From NCBI GenBank assembly GCA_026413225.1, contig CM048576.1, positions 380,501-444,500 of the forward strand: 64,000 nucleotides of DNA, given 5' to 3'. Origin of the DNA: Otis tarda. Its lineage: Eukaryota > Chordata > Aves > Otidiformes > Otididae. How positions within the stretch are numbered: position 1 is the stretch's first letter; every line of letters begins with the position of its first letter. Made by a program: the position numbers and the translations under genes. This document shows, piece by piece, positions 27,501-42,500 of the stretch. The notes beneath the pieces are model-generated. The model saw nothing but the letters and a program-made list of their open reading frames with translations, was not told the DNA's origin and ran no database searches.

Positions 27501-30500
27501 AGGTTTTTGAGGCCGCCCAGTGCCATGGGGAGCACTGAGGAAATGCCTAATTAGTCTTGATTGCCATCCTGGCCAGTCTCTCTCTTCCTCATTTAGCCCA
27601 ATCAATGGAACAATAAAGAGAGCCTTAACGAGGATGAGAACATCCTGTTCCTCTGCGCTGCCTCACCCGCCTGCCAGTCCCGGTCCTTCGCGGAAAGAGA
27701 GTGCGTGACTCAAAGCTTTCTACGACGTGGAGGGGAGGAAAAGAAAAACTCAACCCAGTCAACTGTTCGCAATGAGACTGTGGCGTTGCGCGTCCGTTTC
27801 GTGGCACTGAGGAGCTCCAGGCACCGAGAATCGTATTGCCTTCCTTCTCCCCTCCCCCCCCCCCCCCCAAAAAAAAATAGGACAGACAAAACATCCACAC
27901 AAGCCTCCAAGCTTTCTCACGGACGAGCTTTCGAGCACTACAAAAAAAATCTTCCCTTCCTGAGGGCTCATACAGCTGGAGACTTCTGGAGAGTTTCACC
28001 CACTGGGAGGCTGGACAGGTCCAAAAAACACGGTTTGGGCCTCGGTTGCTCTTGAAAGCAACCAAAAAAAATGGCCCTTCTTGCTAGAGGAGCAGAGCAG
28101 AGGCAAGATCAGGTGAAGAACCAGCTAGTCTGGACTCAAAGCTGGAGCTAACTGAAGTGGTAACTACTGTGCAAGTGCTAATTTGTTGTTCAATAAAATG
28201 AAGTGCTTGTGTTCAATTACTAACACAAACAATAGCCCCTTTTTTTTTTTCTCCAGAAACAGCATGGGTTATTCAGACTTTTGAACTTTTTCTTTCAGTT
28301 TTCCTGGGCAATGTTCACAGTTTTGAGTTAAGTTTAGTAAGTTTGAATGCGAGCCATCTGTTTCCATAGACAATAATGAAATCATTATTCTCTCTTGGAA
28401 ACGGGACGCATTTCAGCAAATGAAGTATTTTTCCACAGCATACAAGGGCTGGATCACAGACTTAAATTAGTTTTTAATTTTATTTTAAACTTCGAAAGAA
28501 AAAATGAGCCTGTCTCAAACAAGGGACTGGAAAAAAAAAGCGCTATTACGTCGCTGCATTTCAAGATGTATGGGGCATTTTATTTTATGGAACCTCCTGC
28601 TACATTCGTGCTTTGCCATAATTAATAGCATTGCTCAGAGTTACAGATCTGAAACAGGTGGGGGAAAAACGGGTGATCCATAAAGCTGCAGAATAAGCAG
28701 CTATAATTAAATCTATTTAACTTGAAGATTGAGAAATACCATATGTACCAGTAAAGGATCTCAGCCCAGTACTGAAGCGTTTTCAGAGCTTACACGCTGT
28801 TAGGAGGAGGGCAGAGGCAGATTTCCCAGAGTAAGTGGAATTCTTGCTGTCATCCGATATTCTCAAATGAAAACCATGATGTTTGTATCAGAAATATCAG
28901 CCCAGTTGCTTCCTCTGGGATAAGTAATTTAGTGGAACTGGCTGTTATCGACGGATGAGTATTGCCCCCACCCAAATTAAGCCTGCTCCTACAGCCTCCG
29001 AACAAATCCCAAGCTCCGGGCGGAGAGCTTACGTTCACAAGATGGTGAGGATGCTCGTAGTCCACGTGCGTCCTGGACAGGGAGCTGCTGTGCCCTGCGT
29101 ACAGCCCGGCTCCTCCGTTCATGATCCCGTTGACTCCGTTCGCAACTTTATGATGGACATGCGGACAGCTGTTGCCGAGGCCGCCGTTGCTCATGAAGTT
29201 TCCGTGGACGCTGCCGTTGACTCGGCTCGTGCCGGGTAAGGTCGTGTACTCAATCATTTGCCCGTTGATATCCGCCCCTTGACAGAGATAGCCAGGAGGG
29301 TCGTATTCTGCAAAAGATATCATCCCCAAAAGTATATTTATTGCCGAATGAGAAGTTAAACGAGCGTCTCTAAGAAACAAATGAAACTTCTTCTCTCTTT
29401 CTACAGCTTTTGTAAATTAACTATAATATTTAAGTGCTTAGTATACAAATGTAGAAATGGAAAAGAGCCTCATGGAGAAGAGACCAGGAACGCTGGTCTG
29501 AAAGGACTCAGCTGACATCAGTCACCATGAAGAGCGACCTAAAAAGGGGCCGTTCCAGAAACTAACGCTGGGCTGCAGTTGAAGACGCCATCTTATCTTG
29601 CAAGAAGTTTTGTTTCATTTATCTTTGTCAGAGAGTAAGGACGTTTAAAAAAACAACCACAGGCTGTGGAAAGAGCAAGGCTGATCTATGCCTTAGGAAC
29701 AAAAAAAAAGACTAGTGAAGAGATTCAGCTAGCACAGAATGGTTCGACGGGCGCAGAGCACCTTGCAAAGCGCGCGTAAGCTCCAATGAGTCTGCTCAAG
29801 GCTCCTACTTGCAAACTGGCAGGTTTTCCTTATGAACACCTCTCCGAAAAACGCGGACGTTGAACTCCATTTTACTGTGAAGGGACTGAGAGGTCCTCCA
29901 AACACTGCAAGCTCTTTTTCTTTCCAGATACACACAAGAGAGGGAGAGATCTGGGGTTCAGGTCTCCACATTTTGACAAGTACTTCTGATCACACGCAAG
30001 TTCTGCCGCTCCAATCAGCAGAAAACTGCGCAGGTGCCTGAAGTCAAACATACGCTGACAAAACTTTGCCCAGGAATTTCACAAACCAGTCTTTGGGTGA
30101 AACTGTGCAGCAATGCCACAGGGCAGCGAGCATCAACGCAAAGAAATGGAGACATGGCTGCTCTTAAAAACCCCACATCTTCACCTAAGGCACACCTAGG
30201 AAGCACAAACCTCTAAATAAACACCAGTTGGCTTATAACAGGAAACCACTTCCCATTCACAGAATGGAATCGTTACTAATTTGACTCTGATAATATTTTC
30301 GTCATGAAGAGAAACCAAAAATAACTCACTCTGCATGGCGTTCTGCTGACGGTTCTTCCACAGGCACATGGCAATGAACACGATGAGAATAAGGACCATC
30401 ACGCCCAGGACGCAGCCCACGATCAAGTACAGCATGTCACCGCTCCGAACGGGGCCGTTGGAAGGCCCAGCTCCGCTTCCCCCGAGGCGGTCTGGGGGAT

Positions 30501-33500
30501 TTGGCGGGGTGCTCAGGTCTTTCACGGGATATTCGGACGCTCCTGGCGTGCGTTTCACTGGATGAAATAAGAGACAAGTGCAGGTACATTCACTAAGTGC
30601 GTTTTCTAAACGTGTTTTTTCACTATGAAATGAAAATAATTACGGCTGAGTTCGAATCCTAATGCCTCAAAGAGAACGCTTCCAAGTCAATATTAAAAGC
30701 TGTAACGAGGAGGCCAGCTACTATTGGGTAATAACTGTTTGCCTTGGAAAATGGTTATTATTCCGCTCGCTAACCCGCTCATTGAGGTCAGTCGAAACTT
30801 TTAACGAGCAACCCAACACAGGCATGGCTAGAACTGCACTCTCTCTCCACTGGAAAGAGCGCAAATCTTTCCACTTCTGAGGTCAGGAGCAACCACAACA
30901 TGCATTTCTATCGCCTCTCCGCTGCCAGACGACCTGCTTTTATCTGATGTGAACCCGGCTCACCCCGTTTTCAAAGCCGTACTATTGAAGATACCAAGAG
31001 CCGAGCAGAAAAATCACCGAAAAGGAGATGCTAGTTTGACCCAGGAGATAAATTTACGTTATTTTTTCAGCACACCACAGCTCGGATTCATTTCGTTTGA
31101 CACCAAAAACCTAAAAGAGGTGTCTGGCTTGGGAGTGAAGCCAGTCAGAGAGACACAAGCAGCCCCATGCAGATATGTTGGATAAGCTGGATCACTCCCG
31201 ATGCATTTTAAGGAAGAATCAGTACGAACGACAGATTCCATCTTGCCCATTTTACAACTAGGGAAGAAAGTTCTGTTCCTTGCAAGAGGAAGACCCACCG
31301 TGCGCACAGCCTTGAAGCGCTGCAGCTCCTAGCCCTTCTTTCAAAGGCTTTGCTGCTAACGTAGCTAAAGTTTGATGCTTCCGCTCCTGGAGGGCTTTTT
31401 TTTTAACTTTTTAAAAACATTTTTTCATAGCACTGCATTTGAAGCCTACTGTCTGCATTTTCCCTTGACAGCCTTACTTGGGTTTAGAGATTAAAGGAGA
31501 CAGGAATTCTTCGCAAAATAAATGTGACTGCCATATCTGACACTTCCAGAGAACAGTGCAAACTTTGTGCCAGAGGCACGCAGGATTAGCGGCGGAGGCA
31601 GCCAACATCACCAGCAGCTGCCGCGGTCTGCGCTTACACAGCGTGTCACAGAGCCCCAGAAGACACAAAACAGACGTACAAATCAATTCTGTCATCTTCG
31701 AGAGTGTGGTTGTCTCCTAAGGAGAGGCTATCAGCACAGCAGGAAAAAAAAAAACCAAAACCAACCCACCCCAGCCCAGAACAACAATGCTATCTCTCAG
31801 GCCAGGCAAAGCTGCAGAGCTTTGCTAAGAGCTCTTCTCGGGAGTGCGGCCTATCGGTTTCCATATGTTCCAAACAATCCCAGCTTCGGAAGACAAAACA
31901 ACCCTCCAAAACATTCCAGAAAATTACAGTCTTCATTGCAGCTGACTTTTGCACAGGGGAGAAAAAAAAAAAAAAATTCAATGTAGCCGGTATCTCATGC
32001 CACAAACCGCTGTCTTCGCGCGGGCCGGCAGGCGAGCGGATGCGCGGTTTCGGCGCTCACCTTTGGTTTCGCAGATCATCACGTTGCTGTACTCGCTTTC
32101 ACCACCTTCGTTATAGCACTGCATTTTAATGTCGTAAGACGTTTCTGGCTGCAGGTGATTTATCAAGTGCCATTGCTTCGTACCTGTGGTGGAGGAAAAA
32201 AAAAAAAAATCAACTGCATTTCACCTGCTCGCATGAGGAAGAATTAGGTACGAGTACGTCGCAGCGCCTTCCTCTATAAAATGCAGGGGTATTGCAGCTT
32301 TTCCTGTTAGCATAAAAGTCTTTATTAACAACTTATGGACTTATCTGAAATGATAAGACTCACATTGCCTTGCAAAAGAGATTCTTAGAAGAGCCTTTTA
32401 ATGCATAAAAGTGGGGGTTTTTCAGTATTTTCTATTGATTTTTTTTAAAAATACCTTTCTCTACAAAACCCAGAAGTTGGTAAACTCAAAAAACAGACGT
32501 GCAGGTTTCCAGCATCTGTATATTTAAAATCAACAGCAGCTCTGTGCATCTTAAATATGAAACTGCTCTCTTTTACCCCAAAACCTTCCACAGCATTTCA
32601 CAAGCTGGTTTTCCATAGGAAAAGCTTTCCTTCGCTAGCGGCACACAGTGAGGGGATGGGTTTAGGAGGGGTTACGCTAGCTATTTACAGTACACAGGGC
32701 AAATAACAAGGAGAAAATGGCTCAAAAACCAGATAAAACCTGGGACAGGGGAAAATCTTCCCTGTGGTAAGACCCTCTCCCAGTTCGCAATCCCGCAGGA
32801 TCCCTAGAGCTGGGAGGTACCAACCGGAGCCGCCCGTTTTTCGTAGGGAGGATACATCTGGGTCGCTCAGCTCAGCCGAAACCGCAAATAATGGAACGCG
32901 CGTTTTATTAAACGTACTAGGAAATAAAATTAAAGTCGGCGAGGCCGCCTCTCGCGCCGCCTGCCCCGCAGAGCCGGGTCCCAAGCCAAGCAATCTTCTC
33001 TAATAGGCTGGTTTTGTCATCCCTGGCGCCCGGCCAGCGTTTCATTTAGACACCCTCCTCAAGTGCTGAGCACTTCCACATAAATCACTCTCCGTTTTTA
33101 CTTTCACGGGCTTGTGACAAATTTTAATAAACAGCAACCTTTTTTTTTTTTTTAATTTTTTTTTTTTTTTTGTAGGGAGTTTAATTAACTGTTTGAGTGC
33201 TCTTAATCCCTCCTGGAAAATACCACCTTGAACTTTTTCCACTGTTTCTAAGAAACTGTCATACCACCTACTGATTTAGGCATTAATACAAAAAATAAAG
33301 CCTGCTCGGCCGGCGGGGCTGTCACCACGACTCTCTCCGGACTCCTCCAGGCCCCCAGCCCGGGTGCAGACACCCCTGCCCAGCCCACACAAAGGGCAGG
33401 GGGCACCCAACACCCCATCTCGGTTCAGGGGTTTCGGGAGGGGACGCACCGCACGGTTCGTGCTCCATCCCTCGCACGCCAGGCGTCCCGAGCGAGGGCA

Positions 33501-36500
33501 GCCAAGCTCTGGCTGAGGCTGGAACCAGTCTCTCCCTAAATCGCACGTTTTCCCAAGATTCATGCTCGGCTTTCCCGTCGCCCCCACCCCCAAGCATTCC
33601 TTTCGGTAATTACTACTCCAGGTTTTAGGTTTCCGCTTCAAACCATTAGTGGAACTGGAATCAGTACAGGCACTTTAACTGTCCTCTTCGTGCACCATTA
33701 GCAAGGAAAAACATTTAAACAACTGACATCAGACTGCATTTACATCTAAAATTCAATCTCCAGGACCCTGAGAGAGAGAAATTCAGATCAGCAACGCGGG
33801 ACAGGGCCGATCTGGCTTCGCTTTTGCGTCAAGCTGCTGAAAGATTCCGAGGAGCCATCCGAGTCAAGCTTTTTGCTTGGTTTTTTTTCTTTAAATAAAA
33901 TCTGATTTTGCCTATAGCGGCATTTATAAGGAAAAAAAAAAAGTTTTCTGCAGAGTTTTGAATGTCTCGAAAGACAAGACTTAACAGGAAACGGTAAGGA
34001 AAGCCTCCGGCAAGTACTTAGCTAACACAGGCATCACAACACTTTTTCCACAACTCGTGCAGTCATTTCAAGATAAAATTCCCTGTCAAAAAACAGACAG
34101 ATTAATTCAAAGGTAACAGAGGGGGGGGAAAAGTGAAGAACAAGTGATTTATGGCAAAAATACCTTAAGTCACATGTTTTTCTGCATACTTCACATCAAA
34201 TACTTCCAATTACACTTTAATTGAAAATAGCTCTCTTATTTTTTTTTTTTCCCCTGAAAAGGTAATTTAGGGGAGTACAGTAAAGAAAAGTTTAAGTTTA
34301 AATATTTCCACCAAATGAGTTTCTGTTCCAGGCTCTGGCAGAGCAGAGCAGCTGCTAATGGTTTCAGACTGCCACGAAGAGTTCAATACACACACACATG
34401 CACTCTCTCTCTCTCTCTGAAAAAAAAAAAAAAAAATCAGAAACAAGCTAATTTCACAGCACAGTGGAGCCCACTTAAACAGCTAACTGCTTAGTGTCCA
34501 AGATTTATAAACACACGGGTTCTGTCTAGCGAAGGCTGAAATACATTTGCAGATGAAGGTGCAGACCGCGTAAGCTTCTTTACAGCGAGCCTCCGAGCCG
34601 AAATGCTGGATCTCTAACAGCTTTACGGTGTGCAAAAGCTTATGTCACGCATCAAAGTACTATGCGGAGTATTGTCTAGCAGGGGAAAATTTTCAAAATA
34701 AAGGCCCATTCCTCTTGTAACTGAAATAAATGAGGGGAGAAAAAATAATTAACGTCATCGGGACAGAATGAGATCACTACGTTTACTCAGCCCAAGCAAT
34801 AAGGACATTAAGCAAAATATTTTTAAAAGGGTTTTCCACTTCTGGACTAATATAGACATTATCTAATAACTTCTTCCAGGAAAGTGATGATCTAATACGC
34901 ACAGGGAAAAAAATATAACCTGATTAAAAGGTAAAATGAAGCACAAACATACCTACATGTGCAACGTACTACATGCACTTCAGGCTAAAAAGTGACTTCC
35001 TCACAAGCGATGAAGCAAGGCACAAGGAGAGCAGGGCAATGACACACAGGGCACTGCCCGGCTTCGAAAATCTGTGCTGGGGTAAACCATCTTAAAAGCC
35101 AGCTCGTTATTAGTACAGCCTCTAACACAGATGCGCTTACCCGGGCTTAAATCTCATTTACGCTGCTTTCTCTTTACTCAGTGGCTTAAAACTAAACAGG
35201 TTTAAACAGATCTGCATCGAGGATCTGCAGCAGTCTAAGACGACAAACTTAAAACCAGTGTTTGGTTCTCAAGTTTCCATGTTGAGAGGCTTCAGAAGGA
35301 AGAAACAAGTTCATGTGTGGGCAGAACTTGACGTTAGGTAGTTGGGATAGCTACTGCTGTGAAATATATTGTGAAGACTTAGCTTGCGAAAAGCAGTTTA
35401 GATTTCATGTAAACACAGCCAACACGGCTACAAGGCGTTCTCCTCCACCGAGCAGTGTTACTAAGCATGCGTATGCTGCGCCGTACCTTCCACGATGTCC
35501 CTCTTGTAGTCGCTGTCGTTGTCGCTGTCCGTCGGCCGATAATAGATGTAAAAGCCTTGGATGGGCGTGTTGTTGTTGCTCGACGTGATATACTGAAAGA
35601 GAATTTTAAAAGACTGTGTTGGAGAATAAAGATTTTAATTGAGTCCTGCCGAGTTGTCGTCACTGAGTAACTCACCACCCTGAAATGCGTATTTTTTAAC
35701 GAGGTGGTGCGCAGTGTAGGGGGCGGTTTGCACAGAAGCTATGAGACGGAAGAGGATTCTCAATTGCTGTGGACGCGCAGGCACAGCTGAGAGCAGCACA
35801 ACGCCAGGGGTTCTCACAGAGCTCTCTGTCACTGAACTCCTGGGACCGGTCGAAAAAAGGAGGGGAGCACGGGGACAAGGGACTGAGCTGGGGCTGACGC
35901 TTTCCTCCCACATCACTTTCCAAACCGGCAATTAGGGTTTGACCGTGAACGGCCTGAAAATGTGCGTGATTAACGGAAATGGAAAAGTTAAGACCATTTT
36001 TACTTCAGAAAGAGTTAAGGTCACTCTAAAATTCAGCTCAAGAATATTTTACTCTAAGTTATGCAGCCTCCTGAGGAACAAGGGGTTATTTTAAGTTTAT
36101 TATCCTTAACATCTCTTCAGGCTGAGCTAGCAGAGCAAACTAACACTGGGAACTCTACACGTTAAATCCTCCAAAGTATACCAGGGGGTTAGATTTCAAA
36201 ACAAGAGCAAAGAATTTCTGTGGGTTTCAATAAGGACTTTAAAGTACTTGTTTACAAAAGACGAGGTAACAGGGGAAAGGAAAACGTTTCTCTAACATGA
36301 AACCCGTACTGGGTGTGAGGGAAGACGGCGGGTTTTAAACGCAGTGCCCGCTTCCAGCCGTCACAGCCTGGATTGACAAAAGCAGCAGGAACGGCAGGCA
36401 ACGAAGCCAACTCGCTCGCAGCTCGGGGCAGGAAGAGCGGTTTGGACAGAGTTAAGCCCACTGGTGCCTCCTGACACGCCTGTGCCAAAGCAGGTGGAGC

Positions 36501-39500
36501 ACGGCGGCTGCAGCCCTTCGCTGGAGCTGCCAGTGGGGCTCACATCTGGTGTAACCGGAGGAGGTGGCGCGGGGCGTCCCCAGGCAGCCGGAACGGGAGA
36601 GCGAGGTGGAAGGACGCTGGGAGACAGCGCAAAAGGGAGCAAACCGCCAACAGGGCTGTCTCGGAGGAGGAAAAAGGGGTTGGAAATGGTGGGCAAAGGG
36701 CTCATTGGGCACATGGCCCGTTAAGTCACCCAACTCCACCATGCAGGCGTGAGGTGTTTTAGCTCTCTTGTAGGAAAAAGATCATCTCTGAGTCTCAGGG
36801 AGGAAACCGCTCCTCACTACTCTGCAATCAGCTCTTAATCCTTGACCTCTAAGAGCCAAAGCAGTAAAAGTTGGCCTGCAACTGCAAGAAGAACAGGAGA
36901 CAGTTATACCTACCGTCCATTTTAACATGATCTGCGTGTCGCTGATGGCTTCGGTATAAGCAATGTGAGGTCCCGCGATGGGGCGGTTGGAGAACCGGCT
37001 GGTAAACCCGGCCACTTGGTAAGGGCGAGAGGCTGCGCTGCGTGGGCTCTCCCCGTAATTGTTCACCGCAATCACACGGAACCTATACATTTCTCCTTTT
37101 AAGGAAAAAAAGTGAAAGGAAGAAGACATTGTAGCAAAACAAGCACTAGAAACTGGATTCAAGGGGAGACTAAACAGATTAGGAAGTACTTTTTGCACAA
37201 CATCCAATTAGAAAAAAATGTAGGACTCATTGCCACAGACTAACGCAGACATCAGAAACATAAACAGCTTCTAAAAGTGATTGGGGAAACTCACTCAAGA
37301 AAAATCCAAGGGCTGTTAACACACAGAGATGGAGACGCCTCCATCAGCTCTGGAAGTCCCTAAACTGCAAACTGGTGGGCACTGAGAAGATGCTTCAAGG
37401 GACGCCTGTCATAACCCGTTCCCCCTACTCCTGCACTCTTTCCCTGAGCGTTCAAGGCTGGACACCGGGAGAAATCAGGACAGATGTTTTTCCACTAAAG
37501 CATTTTTCTCTTTTTGCATGCTGGGTGCTTACTAGAAGGACAATTAAGTTAAAAATAGCAGTAATACACAACTCTCCTCTCCGCATGAACAAGTATTAAA
37601 TTATGGTGGGGTTTTTTTCCACTTGGAAAGCCAGAAATCAACTTGAATTGATGTAACGAGCTCCTGTTCCACACAAAAACCCCCCTAACCAACCAGAAAC
37701 AAGATAATCCAAGCAGAAGTTAAAATGAAACAACCAAAGAGTTGCAGTATTCTCTCAGCAGGAGTGCAGTCATCTAAGCAAAGAGAAGAGCAACAGCAGC
37801 TGAGGTGAAGGGAAGATGGTGTTTAATACCTGGCTCCAAGTTACGAACTTCCACAGACAGCTTGGAAGGAGAAATGTTGTCGGCTGCAATTAGCCAGTCG
37901 CTGTTGCGACCCAGGCGCTTATACTCCACTTTAAAGGCAGTAATGGGGGAGCCACCATTTGCCCGTGGGATCCACGTGACGTAGATGGACGATTCCGATG
38001 CTGTGGAGATCGTGGGTCGGTCAGGAGCTTCTGGAACTGAGATGAAAAGCTCAGTTACAAGAGGATTAGAGTCAGCTGAAACTTCACTTTCTGTAGAAAC
38101 CAACTAAACTAGTTGCTGATGATTAAATTAGACTTCATGCATTAACAGGGAGAATCTCAAACCCTCCTGTAATAACTACTCCTCCTACTCTTCTGGAAAA
38201 GATGCTTGAAGAGCAGAAAACAGAGGAATCTGTTACTTTATCAACATAATAATTCAAAAATACATGGTGTTGCACTACCCCAGCTCATGCCTACGTGGAA
38301 ACAGAACGGCATACTAAGCGAACAGGAAAAACCTGGGCATTGTTTTCAAAACCCCCAAATTCCCCCAGACCCAAGGAGACTTCAACCCATCCAGACTCAC
38401 GAGCGCTGTATTGGCAGAGAATGAAAATTAAGAGCAAACAAAGCATGCAATGAATGCTGTACTTACTGAACCCACTTGAAGTTAGAGACAGCAGTGGAAC
38501 AGAAAGAACAGAAAGAGGCGGTGTTAGTAAATCTGGTGGTAACCATTCTGACGACCTGTGACAGCTGTAAAGCTTTACTAAACTAGCTTGTATTCATTAA
38601 CGCGGCGCTGGTCACGACGAGAGGAGGAACCCAGTGAGAGCAGCAAGCCAGCAGCTTTGGGGACATGAAGCAAGCTGCGCGTTTGCAGCCGGGCACACGT
38701 CAAGCGTCTCCTTGCGTGGCTCCTCTGATGTTTCGCACTGTCACAAGCAGGCAACGCTCAGTTCCTCACCTGCATTATTAAACCTCTCCGCTCACCTTTG
38801 GTTTTACCCAGAATTTTAGATATCAAGTCACCTCTGAGGTCTTAGCCCCAGAGTAAATTTGCCTGCATCAGGTCAGTGAGTTCAGAGGCTGGCATGGAGA
38901 GAAAAAGGACTAGAAATACGCTGTTTTCACTGGAAACCAGGCTAAAAATCACACCTACTGGGAAGTGGTTTTATCTTCTTGCCATCAGAAATAAGCCTAT
39001 CCCTGGGAAGCCACAGGAAAACATTCAGAACAGATACAAACCACTCTGAGAACTTGAAACTCTGATGTGGGCATCTCCCATTTCCCCTTTTCCCCAGTAG
39101 AAGAGAAAATCAGAATATTTAGCAAAAAGCAACGGCAGGTTTAAATACGAGCAGCAAGAACATGGGTTACACGTGATAGATTTATTTTTTGAGAGCCAGA
39201 CATGCAGGTAAGAGCATCCTTGGAACTATTATATGTCCACTAGATCAGCACATGCATTTGCTAAGGTCACAGCTTCAAATACCCCACCGCAGATGCCAAA
39301 GTCTGTAAGTCCCCAAGCAGTAGTGCATTTCTTAAAATTGCCATAGAAACACGAGGTATCACGGCAAGCACTTAAAACGCTAACTCACTGACTGAAATAA
39401 GGTCACCTTTCAGCTAGTCCCAAAGTATGAACTGTGATCTTTTACGCTGGAAACACACAACAGAAAATCTGGCAAATATCTGACCTCGCTCACAGAACTC

Positions 39501-42500
39501 CCACAAGAGAGGAAAAATACCTGTCTTAAAGAAGGCTGGGGAATAAACAAGAAACAGAAGAGGTACCCCAGAGCAGTAATAAACACAAGCTAACACAGAT
39601 GCACCTCAGTCTGCAACGCCACTTTCAGCACAGGGATTACAAACCACCCATACACCGACCTCCGCTGTGTCGAGACAGGTCCGGAAGGACGACACCGAAG
39701 TTCTTTGTCCCTTCGTGAACGACGGGATGCTTAGGAATGCCTACTGGTGGAGAGGGAGCCTGAGTGTTTTTCGAGGATGATGTTCGTTCTAAGAGATAGA
39801 ATGATATAGAGTGCATCAGCTTGGATAAGAGAATGCTGTTCATTGCCTCTCACAATACTCCCGCTCCACAAGATCACTCGCTGCAGCGCAGGGGACTAAA
39901 GCCTCCTCTCCAAATCACAAGCTGAACAGTCAGGAGAGCAATGAGGGAGTTTATTCAGGGGAGCAAGGAAGGTGACTGCCCATCAGCCCAGGGACTCTCT
40001 CGCCATGGGTAAGTGATGTTCCTCTGCAGTACTAAGGGCTGCAGTACCGCGTCATGAATTCACAGATTTCACAAATAGCTTAAAATTCTATTCAGAATGT
40101 AATGTATCTGGTTGTTGTACATTAGTATGAAAAATATCTGATGGTTTGTACGCTGAAGAGTACAGCCACCAGTATCCAAGCTTGAAAGAAAAGCATTGCT
40201 TTGATTAGAAATGTTCTTTTGCTCGTCGCTGTCTGCATGCAGCTATGGAAACAGCTGGCGTCTGCTCAGCTGAGATTTTCACTGAGGTGCCTGCAAAGCA
40301 AACCAGAAGCAGTTGTGTTGATACACGAAAACCTCATGGTGCAGAGAGTTTCTTTTGCGATACCGTGAAAAACTTGAACGAGGACAGGCTGCTCCCTGAC
40401 TTAGCTCCTTTAAGCAAGAAGAACCCTACAGTATAAATCTTAATAATCATCCCAAAAATAATATTATCAAGCTTTTAATAGCTTCTACTTACCAACAGCC
40501 CTGGCAATGCTCAGGGAAGTTTGCCCCACAGCTATTTCAGTTACTACAGGTTGCTCTTAATTGTAGAATATTTCATACATGGCGTAGCCAGACAACATAC
40601 AGCTGATGTCATTTAAATAAATGTCCTCTGGAAAGCTTAGGACACAGGGAACATTGTGCTGCCCCTACCTTTGCTGGTGCGAAACGTCAGCATGGCAGGC
40701 TGGCCTTCGCCAGCAGCGCTCCTCGCCACCATTAAAACTTCGTACAGGCTGGAAGGTTCCAGCTCGGTGAGCCGCAGCTCGTTCTCGCTGCCAGGGACAC
40801 GCACTGTGTGCCAGCTTCCCGCTGCGCTGACGCCGTCGTCCAGCTGCACGGGACAGAGAGAGAAAGCTCAGCAGCAGCAGCGAGGTGCACAGAACCTGGT
40901 GTAACGCTCAAATCCCTCACGCTGTCACACACAAGCATCAAAAGGAGCTCTGCCACTCGCCAAAACTCTTCACGTTTTCCCGTCTCTCCCTGTGGTTTGT
41001 CTCCAAGTGCTCCTGCCACAAATGAGCGCTTGTGCAGCCACCTTCACGGTGCTCATTCGATAAACTTCACTTATTTTCCCTCTCCATACACACGGGCACA
41101 CTTGTTTTTGGGGGGAAAAAAAAAAAAAAAAGGGCATTTTCACTCATGGCTAAAACTAGCAAGAGACCAAATGTATTTAAAGACTTCAGTCGGCCTTTAG
41201 CTGGCAGCGTGCGTGACGTTAAGGGGCTGGACCCAGCACCCTAATGAGAAGGGGATGCTCCATGAACTATCCCAGCTTTTCCTGTACTTCAGCATGTTAA
41301 AATGGCTAAAATGGGCAATGAAAAGTATGTCTTAGTTACTTCTTGAGGCTGGGAAAAAGTCAGCAGGGAGACCAAAGATTTAGTTTTTCATTAATGCATG
41401 TTTCCTCTTTTTTTCTTTTTTTTTTCCCCCCAAAAAACAATCTCGCTTTTTAATTTAAAAGTCACCAGCTCCATTTAAGAAAACAGATTCAGGGTAGTCC
41501 CTTAATGCTTGACCTTTGCAGTAAAACATTACCCCCAAATCCCAAGGGAAAAGACAAAGATTCTCCCAAAAATAAACTACTAAACAAGATAAGACTTTAA
41601 TAAAACATGGAAGGCAGATCCAAACGCTGCGGATTATCAAAGGTTATGCCAGAGGTCTTTGTTCAAATATTTCCCTTCTGAAGCAACCACTCTTCTAAAA
41701 GTTTTATTCCCTCAACTTTTTTTTTGTTCCCTCTTTAAATAAAATAATTTAACGACACAAAGAATGCACCGCCCTAAAAAAACACGGTAAACTCCCTACC
41801 GAGAAAGGCGTGAGTGAGCACATTTAATGGGGAAAGGATTACTGTGAGCGAAGGGCGAGCATCAAAAAGGTCACAGCCGTATTCAGCGTTTTCAGTGCTT
41901 ATGCAAACCAGCCAACTTGGGATGAGAAATTGTACCAACAGACTTTGGCAGCACTAGGTTTGCAGGAACTGTCAGGTCAAAAATCTAAGCGTTCCCCCCA
42001 GGCTCAGACAAGATCAGGATGTAGAGGATTAAAAAATGCTTATGAAACACAAACCAAACAGCTTTGCCACGCAGAAAACTTTTTGCTGGGAAGAAAGGGC
42101 AGAGTTCTGACTTCAATCAAAAGAGCTCGCTGCTGACACACCGTTTTTAAGGACATGATCGGTGTCTGCTTAGGAAATTTTAGTTCATATTTGATAACTT
42201 CAGTTTAGTTGTGCCTCTCTGGGACAGAGTAGCAAACTCTTTGACGTACTGCGCTGTATTCTCTCTGGCCTGACACCACATTCTTGTCAACGCCAGCGCT
42301 GCAACGATTACTGGTTCCTTGAGAAACCTAAGAGAGTTAAATCCGCCCGCCGCCGTACACCGCTTCACTACGGAGAAACGTTACCTTGCGGTATTTGACA
42401 AAATAGGCATTGATGGGCAAGCCCCCGTCCCTCCCCGAACGCCACACCAGGTTGTACATGTCCGGCTTCAGCGTCTGCGGGGGGCTGAGGATGATGGGGG

